Source: Phaeobacter gallaeciensis DSM 26640 (GTDB lineage: Bacteria > Pseudomonadota > Alphaproteobacteria > Rhodobacterales > Rhodobacteraceae). From it: a stretch of 64,000 nt of DNA. The notes beneath the pieces are model-generated. The model was not told the origin of the DNA, made no database searches, and saw nothing but the letters and a program-made list of their open reading frames with translations. Position 1 is the stretch's first letter, and every line of letters starts with the position of its first letter. Below are positions 27,263 through 36,087 of the stretch, in pieces. The position numbers and the translations under genes are program-made. The stretch is from the NCBI RefSeq assembly GCF_000511385.1, contig NC_023137.1:325001-389000 (forward strand). Reading direction: 5' to 3'.

Positions 27263-27362
27263 GTGGATCCCCTTGATTTTCTGCTGAGTCGGTTCGACGA
27301 TTCAGGTGCCTTGCCATATGCGCCGGGTGCTGTCAAAGCCTTTGCCAAAAGGGGAGGCCGTC

Positions 27363-28055
27363 ATGGCTGATCATCACCTGCCTGGAGACCCGCCGGTTCC
27401 GCTGACGCTGCGCCGCTCTGCGCGGGCGCGGCGGATCAGTCTGCGCATCTCGGGGCTGGATGGTCGGGTGACGCTGACGCTGCCGTCACGGGTCCCGGAT
27501 CGCGAAGCGCTGGATTTCGCGCGGGAAAAGGAAAGCTGGATTCGCGACCATCTGGCCAAGCATCCTGAGTGCATTGATGTGGATTACGGCAGCGTGCTGC
27601 CGATCGATGGTCGACCACGGCAGGTGATGGCCGGGCGCGGGCGCAGGGTGCTGTTGGAACCGGATCAGGTGACGGTGCCGGGGGGCGCCAGCGGGGCGAA
27701 GCCCGGGCGCCGGATTCAACGCTATCTACAGGAGCTTGCGCGTGACAGGCTGGCGGCGGCCTCTGATCACTACGCTGCCGCGCTGGGGTGCCCCTACAGC
27801 CGTATCAGTCTGCGCGACACGCGCTCACGCTGGGGGTCCTGTTCCTCTGAAGGGGCGCTAATGTACTCATGGCGGTTGATTCTGGCCCCGCCTGACGTGC
27901 TGCGCTATGTTGCCGCGCATGAGGTGGCCCACTTGGCGGAGATGAATCATTCGCCAGCATTCTGGGCCACTGTCCGGCAATTATACGGCAGCTATGACGG
28001 CGCGCGAGAGTGGCTGCGTCGCGAGGGGAATCAGCTGCATCGTTACCGTTTCTAA
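27363..28055 (+). CDS. YgjP-like M48 family metallopeptidase (DUF45)
   Basis: A 230-residue predicted zinc protease. The HExxH motif is HEVAH with His186, followed by the third ligand region EMNHSPAFW. Upstream is the YgjP signature DTRSRWGSCSSEG. The N-terminal part RRSARARRISLRIS is the usual DUF45 opening. The start ATG 27363 follows GGGGAGG; the frame upstream to 27306 is not family-like. Cytoplasmic; the cellular substrate is unknown. Confidence 0.9.
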   Translation: MADHHLPGDPPVPLTLRRSARARRISLRISGLDGRVTLTLPSRVPDREALDFAREKESWIRDHLAKHPECIDVDYGSVLPIDGRPRQVMAGRGRRVLLEPDQVTVPGGASGAKPGRRIQRYLQELARDRLAAASDHYAAALGCPYSRISLRDTRSRWGSCSSEGALMYSWRLILAPPDVLRYVAAHEVAHLAEMNHSPAFWATVRQLYGSYDGAREWLRREGNQLHRYRF

Positions 28056-28112
28056 AGCATCGGTGCAGAGGGCCTGTGTTTGGCGCAGAGTGCTGGTTGA
28101 CCTGACCGGGAT

Positions 28113-28124
28113 TTGTGATCACAA
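28113..28124. promoter_or_regulatory. Perfect palindrome TTGTGATCACAA, candidate operator of the GntR regulator
   Basis: TTGTGATCACAA ends seven bases before the regulator ATG, inside its leader. Its GT...AC spacing fits sites used by FCD-type GntR repressors, which commonly control their own genes; binding there would block initiation. Confidence 0.45.
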
Positions 28125-28131
28125 CATCTTT

Positions 28132-28800
28132 ATGTCTGATCCTGTGTCCAACCCCATTCGCCCGACTGTTGAGCCGCCCACCGGCTCTGCCCACGACCGG
28201 GTCTACCGTGCATTACGCACCCGGATCATGCACGGCGAGATAGCACCGGGGGAGGCCCTGACACTCCGCGGGATTGGTCGTGAGTTTGATGTGTCGATGA
28301 CGCCGGCCCGCGAATCGGTGCGGCGGTTGGTGGCAGAAGGGGCCTTGTTCCTGTCGTCTTCGGGTCGGGTATCGACGCCGGAGCTGACAAATGAGCGGAT
28401 TGAGGAACTGGCAGCCCTGCGGGCGCTGATCGAGGTCGAGCTGGCCAGCCGGGCTCTGCCGCGCGCGCATATCGCGCTGATCGACCGGTTGCAGAGCATC
28501 AACAGCAATGTTGCCGAAATGATCTCCAAGCGGGATGCCGTCGGCTATATCCGTACCAATCTGGAGTTTCACCGTACGCTGTATCTGCGGGCGCAGGCCC
28601 CGGCGATGCTGGCGATGGCGGAGACGGTCTGGCTGCAACTGGGGCCTACCATGCGGGCGCTTTATGGTCGGCTGCGGCGGACCGAACCGCCGCAGAATCA
28701 CAAGTTGATCATTGCAGCACTTAAGGCTGGGGATGAACCGGGGTTGCGATTGGCAGTGCGTTCAGACGTGACACAAGGGCTGCGGATGCTAGCGGGATAG
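28132..28800 (+). CDS. GntR family transcriptional regulator, FCD domain
   Basis: A 222-residue regulator. The winged helix-turn-helix runs over about residues 20-85 (VYRALRTRIMHGEIAPG...LTLRGIGREFDVSMTPARES, family pattern). The FCD ligand domain follows with the metal-site residues in EFHRTLY and a C-terminal helix. Such proteins respond to small carboxylic acids; the ligand here is unknown. ATG 28132 is preferred, since upstream methionines fall in the metallopeptidase gene. It converges with the DUF1206 gene. Confidence 0.92.
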   Translation: MSDPVSNPIRPTVEPPTGSAHDRVYRALRTRIMHGEIAPGEALTLRGIGREFDVSMTPARESVRRLVAEGALFLSSSGRVSTPELTNERIEELAALRALIEVELASRALPRAHIALIDRLQSINSNVAEMISKRDAVGYIRTNLEFHRTLYLRAQAPAMLAMAETVWLQLGPTMRALYGRLRRTEPPQNHKLIIAALKAGDEPGLRLAVRSDVTQGLRMLAG

Positions 28801-28809
28801 GTCGCGCCG

Positions 28810-29712
28810 TCAGTCGCCGCTGAGTACATCGCCGAGGGTCTTTGTGCCGCTAGAGCTGGCCTTGGGCACAACGCGATACAGTGCATTTATCCAGCAGAAC
28901 AGCGCAAAGCCCAAAAGTCCGAGGCAGAGAGCCGTGACAAGGATCTGACCAAAAACCTGCGCCTGCAGCCAGTCAAAGACACTACCGATACCGTCTGGAT
29001 TGTCAGCGGAGGCCGACACGGCGGCCTTCATGATAAGTGCTCCGATAACGCCAATAACCACGCCGTTTGCGGCGACCCCGATTTTCAGCAAGGTATTGAG
29101 GCGTCGGGTAAGCTGATTGGCTTTGAGGTGTGTCCGGTAGCCTTCGTCCCATGCTTTGTGAAGGTAGTAGACGGCTGCACTCAGAGTCAGGAGGCCCACC
29201 ACGCTAAAAATAATCGTGCCAGTCGAAGACGACGCAAGTTGCGCGATCTTATCACCGCGGGAGTTGCTGTCAGATTGGTGATCGATGAGGACCGCAACGG
29301 CGAGGCCTGCCATGACGAGATGAACGAGGCCCGTCACGATCATAGCCGTGCGGGCGACAAGCCCCTTTACACCCAGGCCATAGGCTTCGAGATCCCAGAT
29401 GCTGTCGACGACACGCCAAATTGCGTAGGCCGTCAGCCCAAGAATGATGAAAAGCAGAACGATTGTGCCCCATCCCCCATCCAACCATTCCAAAGCCGCA
29501 GTGGTTCCTTTGGCATCGCCTCCCTGCCAGATCGACCACAGCGAGGTACCGGCAATCGTGAGATAGACCAGCGCCCGACCACCATAGCCGGTACGCATGA
29601 TTGGTATTGCCCAGGAGAAGTCATCTGGGTTGATCTGGTCAAGAATCTCATTGCGGGTTTGCTGCGAGGGCAGGGTACGGTTTGCGAGCTCTGATTTTAG
29701 GCGGTCTGACAT
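28810..29712 (-). CDS. DUF1206 family membrane protein
   Basis: A 300-residue inner-membrane protein with about six helices arranged as three two-helix repeats, each opening with an R-x-G-Y/A-x-x-G type turn (MRTGYGGRALVYL, VKGLVARTAMIV, LKIGVAANGVVIG). This triple repeat is the DUF1206 layout. The role is unknown; the family often appears in stress-response gene sets, which cannot be tested here. ATG 29712 (MSDRLKSELA) is preferred over an upstream in-frame start. Confidence 0.88.
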   Translation of the reverse strand: MSDRLKSELANRTLPSQQTRNEILDQINPDDFSWAIPIMRTGYGGRALVYLTIAGTSLWSIWQGGDAKGTTAALEWLDGGWGTIVLLFIILGLTAYAIWRVVDSIWDLEAYGLGVKGLVARTAMIVTGLVHLVMAGLAVAVLIDHQSDSNSRGDKIAQLASSSTGTIIFSVVGLLTLSAAVYYLHKAWDEGYRTHLKANQLTRRLNTLLKIGVAANGVVIGVIGALIMKAAVSASADNPDGIGSVFDWLQAQVFGQILVTALCLGLLGFALFCWINALYRVVPKASSSGTKTLGDVLSGD

Positions 29713-29811
29713 GGTGGCGCTCCTGGCCCTAGGAAAGGGCATCTATCAGTCAAATGCGCAGCAGCGCAGGATTGTTCCGTAAGCAGATCGTCACGATGCG
29801 AGCACACATAG

Positions 29812-29845
29812 AAAAAACCCGGCGCACAGGCCGGGGTTTCGTTTT
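29812..29845 (-). terminator. Terminator of accA
   Basis: On the minus strand an AAACCCCGGC stem pairs with GCCGGGTTT and runs into a T-tract, about 30 bases after the accA stop. Confidence 0.85.
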
Positions 29846-29868
29846 AAATCAGAGCGTTGCAGGTGGCC

Positions 29869-30831
29869 TTAAGCCGCCAGCCCCTTCGACCCGATATCCA
29901 GGAACTTCTGTCGGCGGTCCTTGATCAGGGCGGCGGCGTCCTTGCCGTCCAGCTCTGCCAGCATGTCGGACAGCGCGCCGCGCACCGCCTCAAAGGCGGC
30001 CTCGGCATTGCGGTGGGCGCCACCGAGCGGTTCGGGGATGATCTTGTCCACCACGGCCAGCTCCTTGAGGTTCTGGGCGGTGAGGCGCAGGGCCTCTGCG
30101 GCTTCGCGCATCTTCTCGGCATCTTTCCAGAGGATAGACGCGCAACCTTCGGGGCTGATCACGGAGTAGACGGAATGTTCCAGCATCGCCACGCGGTTGG
30201 CAGTGGCAAAGGCCACAGCACCGCCAGAGCCGCCTTCCCCAATGATGATGGAGATCAGCGGCACGCCGATTTTCAGGCACATTTCAGTGGAGCGGGCGAT
30301 GGCCTCGGACTGGCCGCGCTCTTCTGCGCCTTTGCCGGGGTAGGCGCCTGCCGTATCCACGAGCGTGACAACAGGCAGACCAAACCGGCCGGCCATTTCC
30401 ATCAGGCGGATGGCCTTGCGGTACCCCTCGGGGCGGGCCATGCCGAAGTTATGGGCGATGCGCGCCTTGGTGTTGGAGCCTTTCTCATGGCCGATCACCA
30501 TCACGGGCTGATCGTTGAACCGGGCCAATCCGCCCATCACGGCGAGATCATCGGCAAAGTTCCGGTCGCCGGCCAGCGGGGTATATTCGGTGAACAGCGC
30601 ATCGATGTAGTCACGGCAATGCGGGCGTTCAGGGTGACGAGCAACCTGACATTTGCGCCAGGGTGTCAGATCCTTATAGAGATCGATCAGCAATTGCGCC
30701 GCCTTCGCGTCAAGGGCGGCGGCCTCATCGGTCAGATCAGCCTCTTCATTTGCCCGTGCCAGGGCGCGCAGTTCTTCCGCTTTGCCTTCGATTTCGGCCA
30801 ACGGTTTCTCAAAATCCATGTACTGGGTCAT
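29869..30831 (-). CDS. accA: Acetyl-CoA carboxylase carboxyltransferase subunit alpha
   Basis: Half of the carboxyltransferase that makes malonyl-CoA for fatty-acid synthesis. The 320-residue protein opens [19 protein letters not shown] and carries the crotonase-fold core [17 protein letters not shown] (as [12 protein letters not shown]), [18 protein letters not shown] and [16 protein letters not shown]. Length is normal. The partner accD is not in the window, as usual. The gene is monocistronic with its own terminator. Confidence 0.96.
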   Translation of the reverse strand: MTQYMDFEKPLAEIEGKAEELRALARANEEADLTDEAAALDAKAAQLLIDLYKDLTPWRKCQVARHPERPHCRDYIDALFTEYTPLAGDRNFADDLAVMGGLARFNDQPVMVIGHEKGSNTKARIAHNFGMARPEGYRKAIRLMEMAGRFGLPVVTLVDTAGAYPGKGAEERGQSEAIARSTEMCLKIGVPLISIIIGEGGSGGAVAFATANRVAMLEHSVYSVISPEGCASILWKDAEKMREAAEALRLTAQNLKELAVVDKIIPEPLGGAHRNAEAAFEAVRGALSDMLAELDGKDAAALIKDRRQKFLDIGSKGLAA

Positions 30832-30950
30832 GTCGTCTCACTCGAGCGGTTTGCCCGATATATGGCCTCAAGGGCCGACGGATGCAACTCAGCAAGATTT
30901 GTGAAGTGCTACTGTGGCATCCAAATCAGGGCAGAAGAGGGACGTTTTCC

Positions 30951-31787
30951 ATGAGCAACTCCTATGAGGACCGCATTCTGCGGGTGCTGGGCTATATCTA
31001 CGACAACCCCGAGGGGGACCTGTCGCTGGATGCACTGGCGGATGTTGCGGCGATGTCGCGGTTCCACTGGCACCGGGTGTTTCGTGCCCTGACCGGGGAA
31101 ACCTGTGCACAGGCGGTGCGTCGGATTCGGTTGCATCTGGCCGCGACGGCACTGGTGCAGGGCGCAGCCCCGATTGAGAGCATCGGTCGGGCTGCAGGGT
31201 ATCCCAATGCGCGATCTTTTGCGCGTGTCTTTGCCGAGGCTTATGGAGCGTCGCCCGCGGCCTTTCGCAGGAAGGGCCGTCTTCTGCCGCCCAATCCCAA
31301 TCTAATATCCCAAGGAGACCCCATGTATCCCACCACGATTCGTACTGAACCCGCTCGCACCCTGGCCGCATTGGCCCACAAGGGGGCCTATAGCGAGATC
31401 GGGCGCAGCTTTGAGGCGTTCTCAGCGCTATGTACCGCGCGCAATCTCTGGCCACAGATGCGCCAGATGATCGGCGTCTACCTCGACAGTCCAGATACAG
31501 TCCCCGATGCCGAGCTGCGCAGCTATGCCGGGGCCAGCACGGCTGAAGGTGTTACCCTGCCCGAAGATATGGAGGCGGTGGCTCTGCCCGGCGGCAAGAC
31601 TGCGGTGATGACCTATAAGGGGCCATATTCCGGCATCCATGCCGCCTATGGTGATTTGTTTGGCGCGTGGTTGCCACAGTCGGGCGAGGAGCCCGCCGAT
31701 GCGCCCTGCTATGAGATCTATCTCAATGATCCGCATCAGGTTGCACCGGAGGAGTTGCTGACGGAGATCTGCCTGCCGCTGAAATGA
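30951..31787 (+). CDS. AraC family regulator with GyrI-like effector domain
   Basis: A 278-residue protein. The twin helix-turn-helix is N-terminal (residues about 8-110, with LADVAAMSRFHWHRVFRALTGE, split as family pattern), followed by a short linker and a GyrI-like small-molecule domain (from about 125, PARTLAALAHKGAYSEIG). This Rob/SoxS-plus-GyrI layout binds hydrophobic or cationic drugs in known members. ATG 30951 is used; upstream residues in the frame overlap accA antisense. No obvious efflux gene is adjacent, though a LysE exporter converges with it. Confidence 0.9.
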   Translation: MSNSYEDRILRVLGYIYDNPEGDLSLDALADVAAMSRFHWHRVFRALTGETCAQAVRRIRLHLAATALVQGAAPIESIGRAAGYPNARSFARVFAEAYGASPAAFRRKGRLLPPNPNLISQGDPMYPTTIRTEPARTLAALAHKGAYSEIGRSFEAFSALCTARNLWPQMRQMIGVYLDSPDTVPDAELRSYAGASTAEGVTLPEDMEAVALPGGKTAVMTYKGPYSGIHAAYGDLFGAWLPQSGEEPADAPCYEIYLNDPHQVAPEELLTEICLPLK

Positions 31788-31790
31788 CAC

Positions 31791-32387
31791 TCAGCGCTGC
31801 AGCAGGATCGCAGCCAGCGACGCAAGAAGCAGAGCCGCCATGGTCCAGTTGAAGGCCCGCAACTGTGCGGGTTGGGTCAGCAGCCGTCGCAGTTGCTGGC
31901 CCAGCAATGTCCAGGTCGACGCTGAGAAACTGCCCACCAGCAAATAGGTGCCCGATACCCAGAGAATGGCAGTCACATCGCGGCTGGCCGCATAAAGGGT
32001 GATTGCGCCAAGGGCCATCGCCCAGGCCTTGGGGTTGACCCATTGGAAGGCGCAGGCCTGAAGGAAGCTAAGCGGTGTTCCCTGCGCCTCACCATCGCGC
32101 GGCGGGGCCGCATTGGCGACTTTCCAAGCGAGCCACAGCATATAGGCAACTGAAAGTGCCGTCATAATCCAGGTGAGCGCGGGAAAGGCATCAAACAGCT
32201 GCATCACCCCAAGGCCAACGGGCAGGATCATCAGAGGAAAGCCAACCGCGACGCCTGTCAGATGCGGAAGGGAGCGGCGAAAGCCGAAGTTGGCGCCGGA
32301 GGCCATCAGCATCAGGTTGTTGGGTCCGGGGGTGAACACCGTGCCAAAGACAAAGCCCGCGAGGGCGAAGAAGAGTTCGTAGGTCAT
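31791..32387 (-). CDS. LysE/RhtB family translocator
   Basis: A 198-residue inner-membrane exporter with about six helices. The family motif FTPGPNNLMLMASG lies at residues 18-31, and QWVNPKAWAMALG is the second conserved block. Members export amino acids or related compounds. It is divergent from an Lrp/AsnC regulator across 73 bases, the usual arrangement for a regulated amino-acid exporter, so that regulator likely controls it. Confidence 0.92.
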   Translation of the reverse strand: MTYELFFALAGFVFGTVFTPGPNNLMLMASGANFGFRRSLPHLTGVAVGFPLMILPVGLGVMQLFDAFPALTWIMTALSVAYMLWLAWKVANAAPPRDGEAQGTPLSFLQACAFQWVNPKAWAMALGAITLYAASRDVTAILWVSGTYLLVGSFSASTWTLLGQQLRRLLTQPAQLRAFNWTMAALLLASLAAILLQR

Positions 32388-32460
32388 GGCGATGAAAGTG
32401 GCGAGTATTTGAGCGAATGAAATTGCGTTCTCTGCAAACGGGCGTCATATTTTGCAACAA

Positions 32461-32913
32461 ATGGCGAAACTGGATTATATAAACGACAGGATATTGCAGG
32501 AGCTGAGCCGCGACGGGCGGATCAGCAATCTTGAGCTGGCGGATCGCGTGGGGCTGTCGCCTTCTGCCTGCCTGCGGCGGGTGCAGGATCTGGAGCGCGG
32601 CGGGGTGATTACCGGATATCGGGCTGTATTGGACCGGCAGGCACTGGGTGTTGGCTTTGTCACCTATATCGGGGTGGGACTGGGAGAGCACACCAAAGAG
32701 GCGCAGGAGGCATTCGAACATGCCATGCGGCGGGCGCCCGAGGTGGTGGAGTGCCACAATATCACCGGAACCATCGAGTATCTCCTGCGGGTCGAATGCG
32801 CGGATTTGCCCAGCTACAAGCAGTTTCATACTGATATTCTGGGAACATCCCCCTATGTGACCTCGATCACCACCTATGTGGTGATGGGATCTCCCAAGGA
32901 CATGCGGGCCTGA
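32461..32913 (+). CDS. Lrp/AsnC family transcriptional regulator
   Basis: A 150-residue regulator. The N-terminal helix-turn-helix LQELSRDGRISNLELADRVG leads to SPSACLRRVQDLE, and the C-terminal RAM domain carries EVVECHNITGTIEYLLRVE, the ligand-binding side. An in-frame TTG at 32452 is possible but the ATG is favoured. It faces the LysE gene head to head, so it probably senses the amino acid that the exporter removes. Confidence 0.93.
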   Translation: MAKLDYINDRILQELSRDGRISNLELADRVGLSPSACLRRVQDLERGGVITGYRAVLDRQALGVGFVTYIGVGLGEHTKEAQEAFEHAMRRAPEVVECHNITGTIEYLLRVECADLPSYKQFHTDILGTSPYVTSITTYVVMGSPKDMRA

Positions 32914-32932
32914 GAGACGGGGCGTCGGAGAT

Positions 32933-32954
32933 TGAGTATTTAGAGAAAGGTGAC
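32933..32954 (+). repeat. Dispersed 22-bp motif, degenerate copy C
   Basis: TGAGTATTT then AGAGAAAGGTGAC, matching copies A and B at 17 of 22 positions. It lies in the 50-base gap between the Lrp gene and the convergent racemase-like gene. Confidence 0.45.
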
Positions 32955-32964
32955 GGGGCTGGCG

Positions 32965-33570
32965 TCAGTCTGCGCCTGTGAGGCTTCGCATGGCGATGGC
33001 GGGGGATGCGAGCACCGGGATCTCGGCTTCGATCAGATTGGCAGCGCTAGCCATGGAGGCCTGCGCCAGCACCACACAGGAGGTATCGGCCACGAGGGCC
33101 AGGCTGGTGCTGACCCAGGTGGCGATCTGTTTATGGAACAGATCGGTATCGCCTGCGGTGAAATGCGGCCAGAGGCCGGTCAGCGGCAAGGTGCGGATTT
33201 CTGCTGATGTGCCGAGGTCGCTGAAGGCGCGCTCTAACAGGGCGGTTGAGGGTGCGCGTGTGCTTTCCAGACAATATGCAATCAGCACCGGTCCGCCGAT
33301 CTGCGCCGCGGTCTGCATCATCGGCCAGTCGAGCCGGGTGGCGCCGAGACTTTCGGCCAGCTCTCCCAACGTGGTGCAGGTGCAGAGGATGGGGCCGGTC
33401 AGGCGCTGGATTTCGGTGGTGATTTCGTGGCGAAGGGCGTCGTCGACGCCGTCTTGGGCCCGCTCCAGCCAGTCGGGACGGACGATATGATGCAGCTTTG
33501 CTTTGCCCGCCAGCGCATCGAAGGTGGCGACATGGGTCTCGGCGGTGTGGATCAGGGTGAGATCGATCAT
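32965..33570 (-). CDS. Aspartate/glutamate racemase family protein
   Basis: A 201-residue protein of the Asp/Glu racemase fold. The first catalytic region is ILCTCTTLGELAES, with Cys in the expected place, and the second is VVLAQASMASAA, where the usual second cysteine position reads Ala-Gln-Ala (C-V-V-L-A-Q-A precedes, with Cys in DTSCVVLAQ). The exact substrate is unknown. It lies downstream of mcl1 on the same strand and beyond the D-glutamate genes, so an amino-acid-isomer role is plausible but inferred. Confidence 0.8.
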   Translation of the reverse strand: MIDLTLIHTAETHVATFDALAGKAKLHHIVRPDWLERAQDGVDDALRHEITTEIQRLTGPILCTCTTLGELAESLGATRLDWPMMQTAAQIGGPVLIAYCLESTRAPSTALLERAFSDLGTSAEIRTLPLTGLWPHFTAGDTDLFHKQIATWVSTSLALVADTSCVVLAQASMASAANLIEAEIPVLASPAIAMRSLTGAD

Positions 33571-33613
33571 GTGCTTCGCCTGCCTTTGTCTCTGCCTTGA
33601 CGGCCAATGTCAT

Positions 33614-33639
33614 ACCGGGGGTACTGTCGCACCCCCGGT
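33614..33639 (-). terminator. Hairpin downstream of mcl1
   Basis: ACCGGGGGT (33614-33622) pairs perfectly with ACCCCCGGT (33631-33639), 12 bases after the mcl1 stop. The minus-strand tail lacks a T-run (the plus side has TTT), so strength is uncertain. Confidence 0.55.
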
Positions 33640-33650
33640 TTTACAAACCG

Positions 33651-34613
33651 TTAGCCGTTCTGGGCGATCAACTCCGATTGGGCGACGATCACTTCGGCCT
33701 GTTTGATGGAGGCGATATCGACCAGACGGCCCTTATAGACCGTGGCGCCTTCGCCGTTGGCCTTGGCTTGTTCCATGGCGGCGAGGATCTCGCGCGCCTC
33801 TGAGACCGCTTCATCAGATGGGGTGAAGACCTGATTGGCCAGCGCGATTTGTTTTGGGTGGATGGCCCATTTTCCGACCATGCCCAGCGTGGCGGAGCGT
33901 TTGGCCTGGGCGATGTAGCCCTCGTCATCGGAGAAATCGCCGAAGGGTCCATCTACCGGCAGGACCCCATGGGTACGGCAGGCGGCGACAATGGCGGCCT
34001 GCGCCCAGTGCCAGGGATCCGACCAGTGTTTTTCACCAGCGCGTAGCATGTAGTAGTCTTCCTGGGTGCCGCCGATGCCGGTGGTTTGCATGCCCATGGA
34101 GGCGGCAAAATCCGCCGCGCCGAGGCTCATCGCTTGCAGGCGCGGGCTGGCGGCGGCGATGGCCTCAACATGGGCGATGCCGGCGGCCGATTCGATGATC
34201 ACCTCGAAGGATATCGGCTTGCGGCGGGCCTTGGCGCGTTCAATCGCGGTGACTAAGGCGTCAACAGCATAGACATCTTCGGCGCAGCCCACTTTTGGGA
34301 TCATGATCTGGTCAAGCCGGTCGCCTGCCTGTTCCAGCAGATCGACCACATCGCGGTACCAATAGGGGGTATCCAGCCCGTTGATCCGTACAGACATGTA
34401 TTTGCTGCCCCAGTCTACCGTGTTCAGGGCCTCGATCACATTGGCACGGGCTGCATCCTTATCCGACGGGGCGACCGAATCCTCCAGGTCGAGGTTGATC
34501 ACATCTGCTGCTGAGGTTGCCATTTTTGGGAAGAGTTTGGTGTTGGAGCCGGGGCCAAACAGCTGACAGCGGTTCGGGCGGGCCGGGGCGGCGGGTTGGA
34601 TGCGAAAGCTCAT
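33651..34613 (-). CDS. mcl1: L-malyl-CoA/beta-methylmalyl-CoA lyase
   Basis: CitE-like CoA ester lyase of 320 residues that cleaves malyl-CoA to acetyl-CoA and glyoxylate and beta-methylmalyl-CoA to propionyl-CoA and glyoxylate in the ethylmalonyl-CoA pathway. The opening PARPNRCQLFGPGSN, VINLDLEDSVAPSDK (metal acid residues), FEVIIESAAGIAHVE and GKWAIHPKQIALANQVF match Rhodobacter Mcl1 closely as I recall it. Length is equal. Other pathway genes are not in the window. Confidence 0.93.
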   Translation of the reverse strand: MSFRIQPAAPARPNRCQLFGPGSNTKLFPKMATSAADVINLDLEDSVAPSDKDAARANVIEALNTVDWGSKYMSVRINGLDTPYWYRDVVDLLEQAGDRLDQIMIPKVGCAEDVYAVDALVTAIERAKARRKPISFEVIIESAAGIAHVEAIAAASPRLQAMSLGAADFAASMGMQTTGIGGTQEDYYMLRAGEKHWSDPWHWAQAAIVAACRTHGVLPVDGPFGDFSDDEGYIAQAKRSATLGMVGKWAIHPKQIALANQVFTPSDEAVSEAREILAAMEQAKANGEGATVYKGRLVDIASIKQAEVIVAQSELIAQNG

Positions 34614-34926
34614 ATCAGCGACCTCTGAGTAATGATGTGTCGTAATTGTTTGTCATTTTGGTATTAAATTGCAGTGCGACCCGCAAGCATTTTGTGCAGG
34701 CGCAGCATTGCGAGCGCAGAAACAGTCACTGGGGGACCAGTTGTACCACAGCGCAAGCAAGGAACCGGCGTATATGATCACTAACCGGGAGGATCTTCGG
34801 ATTATTTCGCCAAGGTTAGAAGATTCATGCGTCAATTTTCAGATGTTGCGCAGAATTCGGGATCCTCTCGCAGGCGCGCTCTCCTACACTCGCGCGGAAC
34901 TCGACTTTTTCTGAGGAGGCCCCGCC
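34614..34926. other. Divergent promoter region between mcl1 and dgcN
   Basis: About 313 bases, AT-rich close to mcl1 (TTGTTTGTCATTTTGG near 34646). It contains a short inverted repeat ACTGG...CCAGT near 34726-34741. Coding frames here overlap no family. Confidence 0.45.
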
Positions 34927-35928
34927 ATGATCGAGACCCCATATCTGCTGTTCCTGGGCGATGCGCCCGATATGCTGGCCGCCAAAGTGGCCATCGGTAT
35001 TCGCGACTGGCGCCCGGACCACGCCGTGGGCCAGATCCGCCTGCCCGGCTGTGGCGCGGATCTTGGGCTGACCGATATGACGCTGGCAGAGGCCAAGGCG
35101 GCGGGCGCCAAGACGTTGGTGATTGGTGTGGCCAATCGTGGCGGCGTGATCTCTCCAGCTTGGAAAGAGGTGCTTATTGCAGCCTTGGAGATGGGTTATG
35201 ATCTGGCGTCCGGGCTGCACAATCTGCTGCGGGACGAGGGTGATCTGGTGGCGGCGGCCCAGACCCATGGCGGAACCTTGCATGATGTCCGCGTGCCCAC
35301 TGTCGGCTATCCGATTGCAAATGGTGTGAAGCGTAGCGGCAAACGCTGTCTGGCCGTTGGCACCGATTGTTCCGTGGGCAAGATGTATACTGCGCTGGCC
35401 ATGGATGCCGAGATGCAGAAGCGCGGAATGAAGTCGACCTTCCGCGCCACTGGCCAGACCGGTATTCTGATCACCGGCCATGGCGTGCCGCTGGATGCGG
35501 TAATCGCGGATTTCATGGCAGGGTCAATCGAGTATCTGACCCCGGACAATGACGATGATCACTGGGATCTGATCGAGGGGCAGGGCTCGTTGTTCCATGT
35601 GTCTTATTCTGGTGTGACCATGGCGCTGGTGCATGGGGGGCAGCCGGATGCGCTGATCCTGTGCCATGAGCCGACCCGTGAGCATATGCGGGGTCTGCCG
35701 GGTTATAAGCTGCCGAGCCTTGAGCAGCTGCGTGACACCGCGTTGTCGCTGGCGCAGGTCTCCAATCCTGAGTGCAAGGTCGTGGGCATTTCGGTCAACA
35801 CACAGCATTTGAGCGAGGAGGACGCGAAATCCTATCTCGCAGAAGTTGAGGCCCGCATGGGGCTGCCGGCGGTGGATCCCTATCGCCATGGCGCGGGTCG
35901 TCTGGTGGACGCGCTGGACGCTGTGTGA
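34927..35928 (+). CDS. dgcN: D-glutamate N-acetyltransferase DgcN (DUF1611 family)
   Basis: A 333-residue DUF1611 protein. It has a first domain with GDAPDMLAAKVAIGI and GVANRGGVIS, and a P-loop-like GTDCSVGKMYTAL near residue 145. In marine bacteria the DgcN enzyme acetylates D-glutamate as the first step of a route through N-acetyl-D-glutamate; that assignment is recalled from the family literature. The next gene is the matching racemase DgcA and then a D-amino-acid aminotransferase, which strongly supports the role. ATG 34927 follows GAGGAGG. Confidence 0.88.
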   Translation: MIETPYLLFLGDAPDMLAAKVAIGIRDWRPDHAVGQIRLPGCGADLGLTDMTLAEAKAAGAKTLVIGVANRGGVISPAWKEVLIAALEMGYDLASGLHNLLRDEGDLVAAAQTHGGTLHDVRVPTVGYPIANGVKRSGKRCLAVGTDCSVGKMYTALAMDAEMQKRGMKSTFRATGQTGILITGHGVPLDAVIADFMAGSIEYLTPDNDDDHWDLIEGQGSLFHVSYSGVTMALVHGGQPDALILCHEPTREHMRGLPGYKLPSLEQLRDTALSLAQVSNPECKVVGISVNTQHLSEEDAKSYLAEVEARMGLPAVDPYRHGAGRLVDALDAV

Positions 35929-35980
35929 TCTAACCCCTGCTGCCGCCGGGGGTGAGCCGAACGGTTCGAAGCCTCCGGCG

Positions 35981-36002
35981 GGAGTATTTTTGGAAAGATG
36001 AC
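35981..36002 (+). repeat. Dispersed 22-bp motif, copy B
   Basis: GGAGTATTT, one base, TGGAAAGATGAC, preceded by an inverted repeat with arms GCCGCCGGGGG and CCTCCGGCGG around 35942-35981. It lies in the 159-base gap between dgcN and dgcA, so it is inside an operon-like row. Confidence 0.7.
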
Positions 36003-36087
36003 ATTGGGGTGCCCGGCCGTGCGGGTGTCCTTTGGGCCTTTTCCGGTTCTTTAGACAAAGAAAACAACCGCAGTTATGGAGAGACAT

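Noticed and set aside
29857..30954. Plus-strand frame of 365 codons
   Set aside because: Antisense of accA with no recognisable domain.
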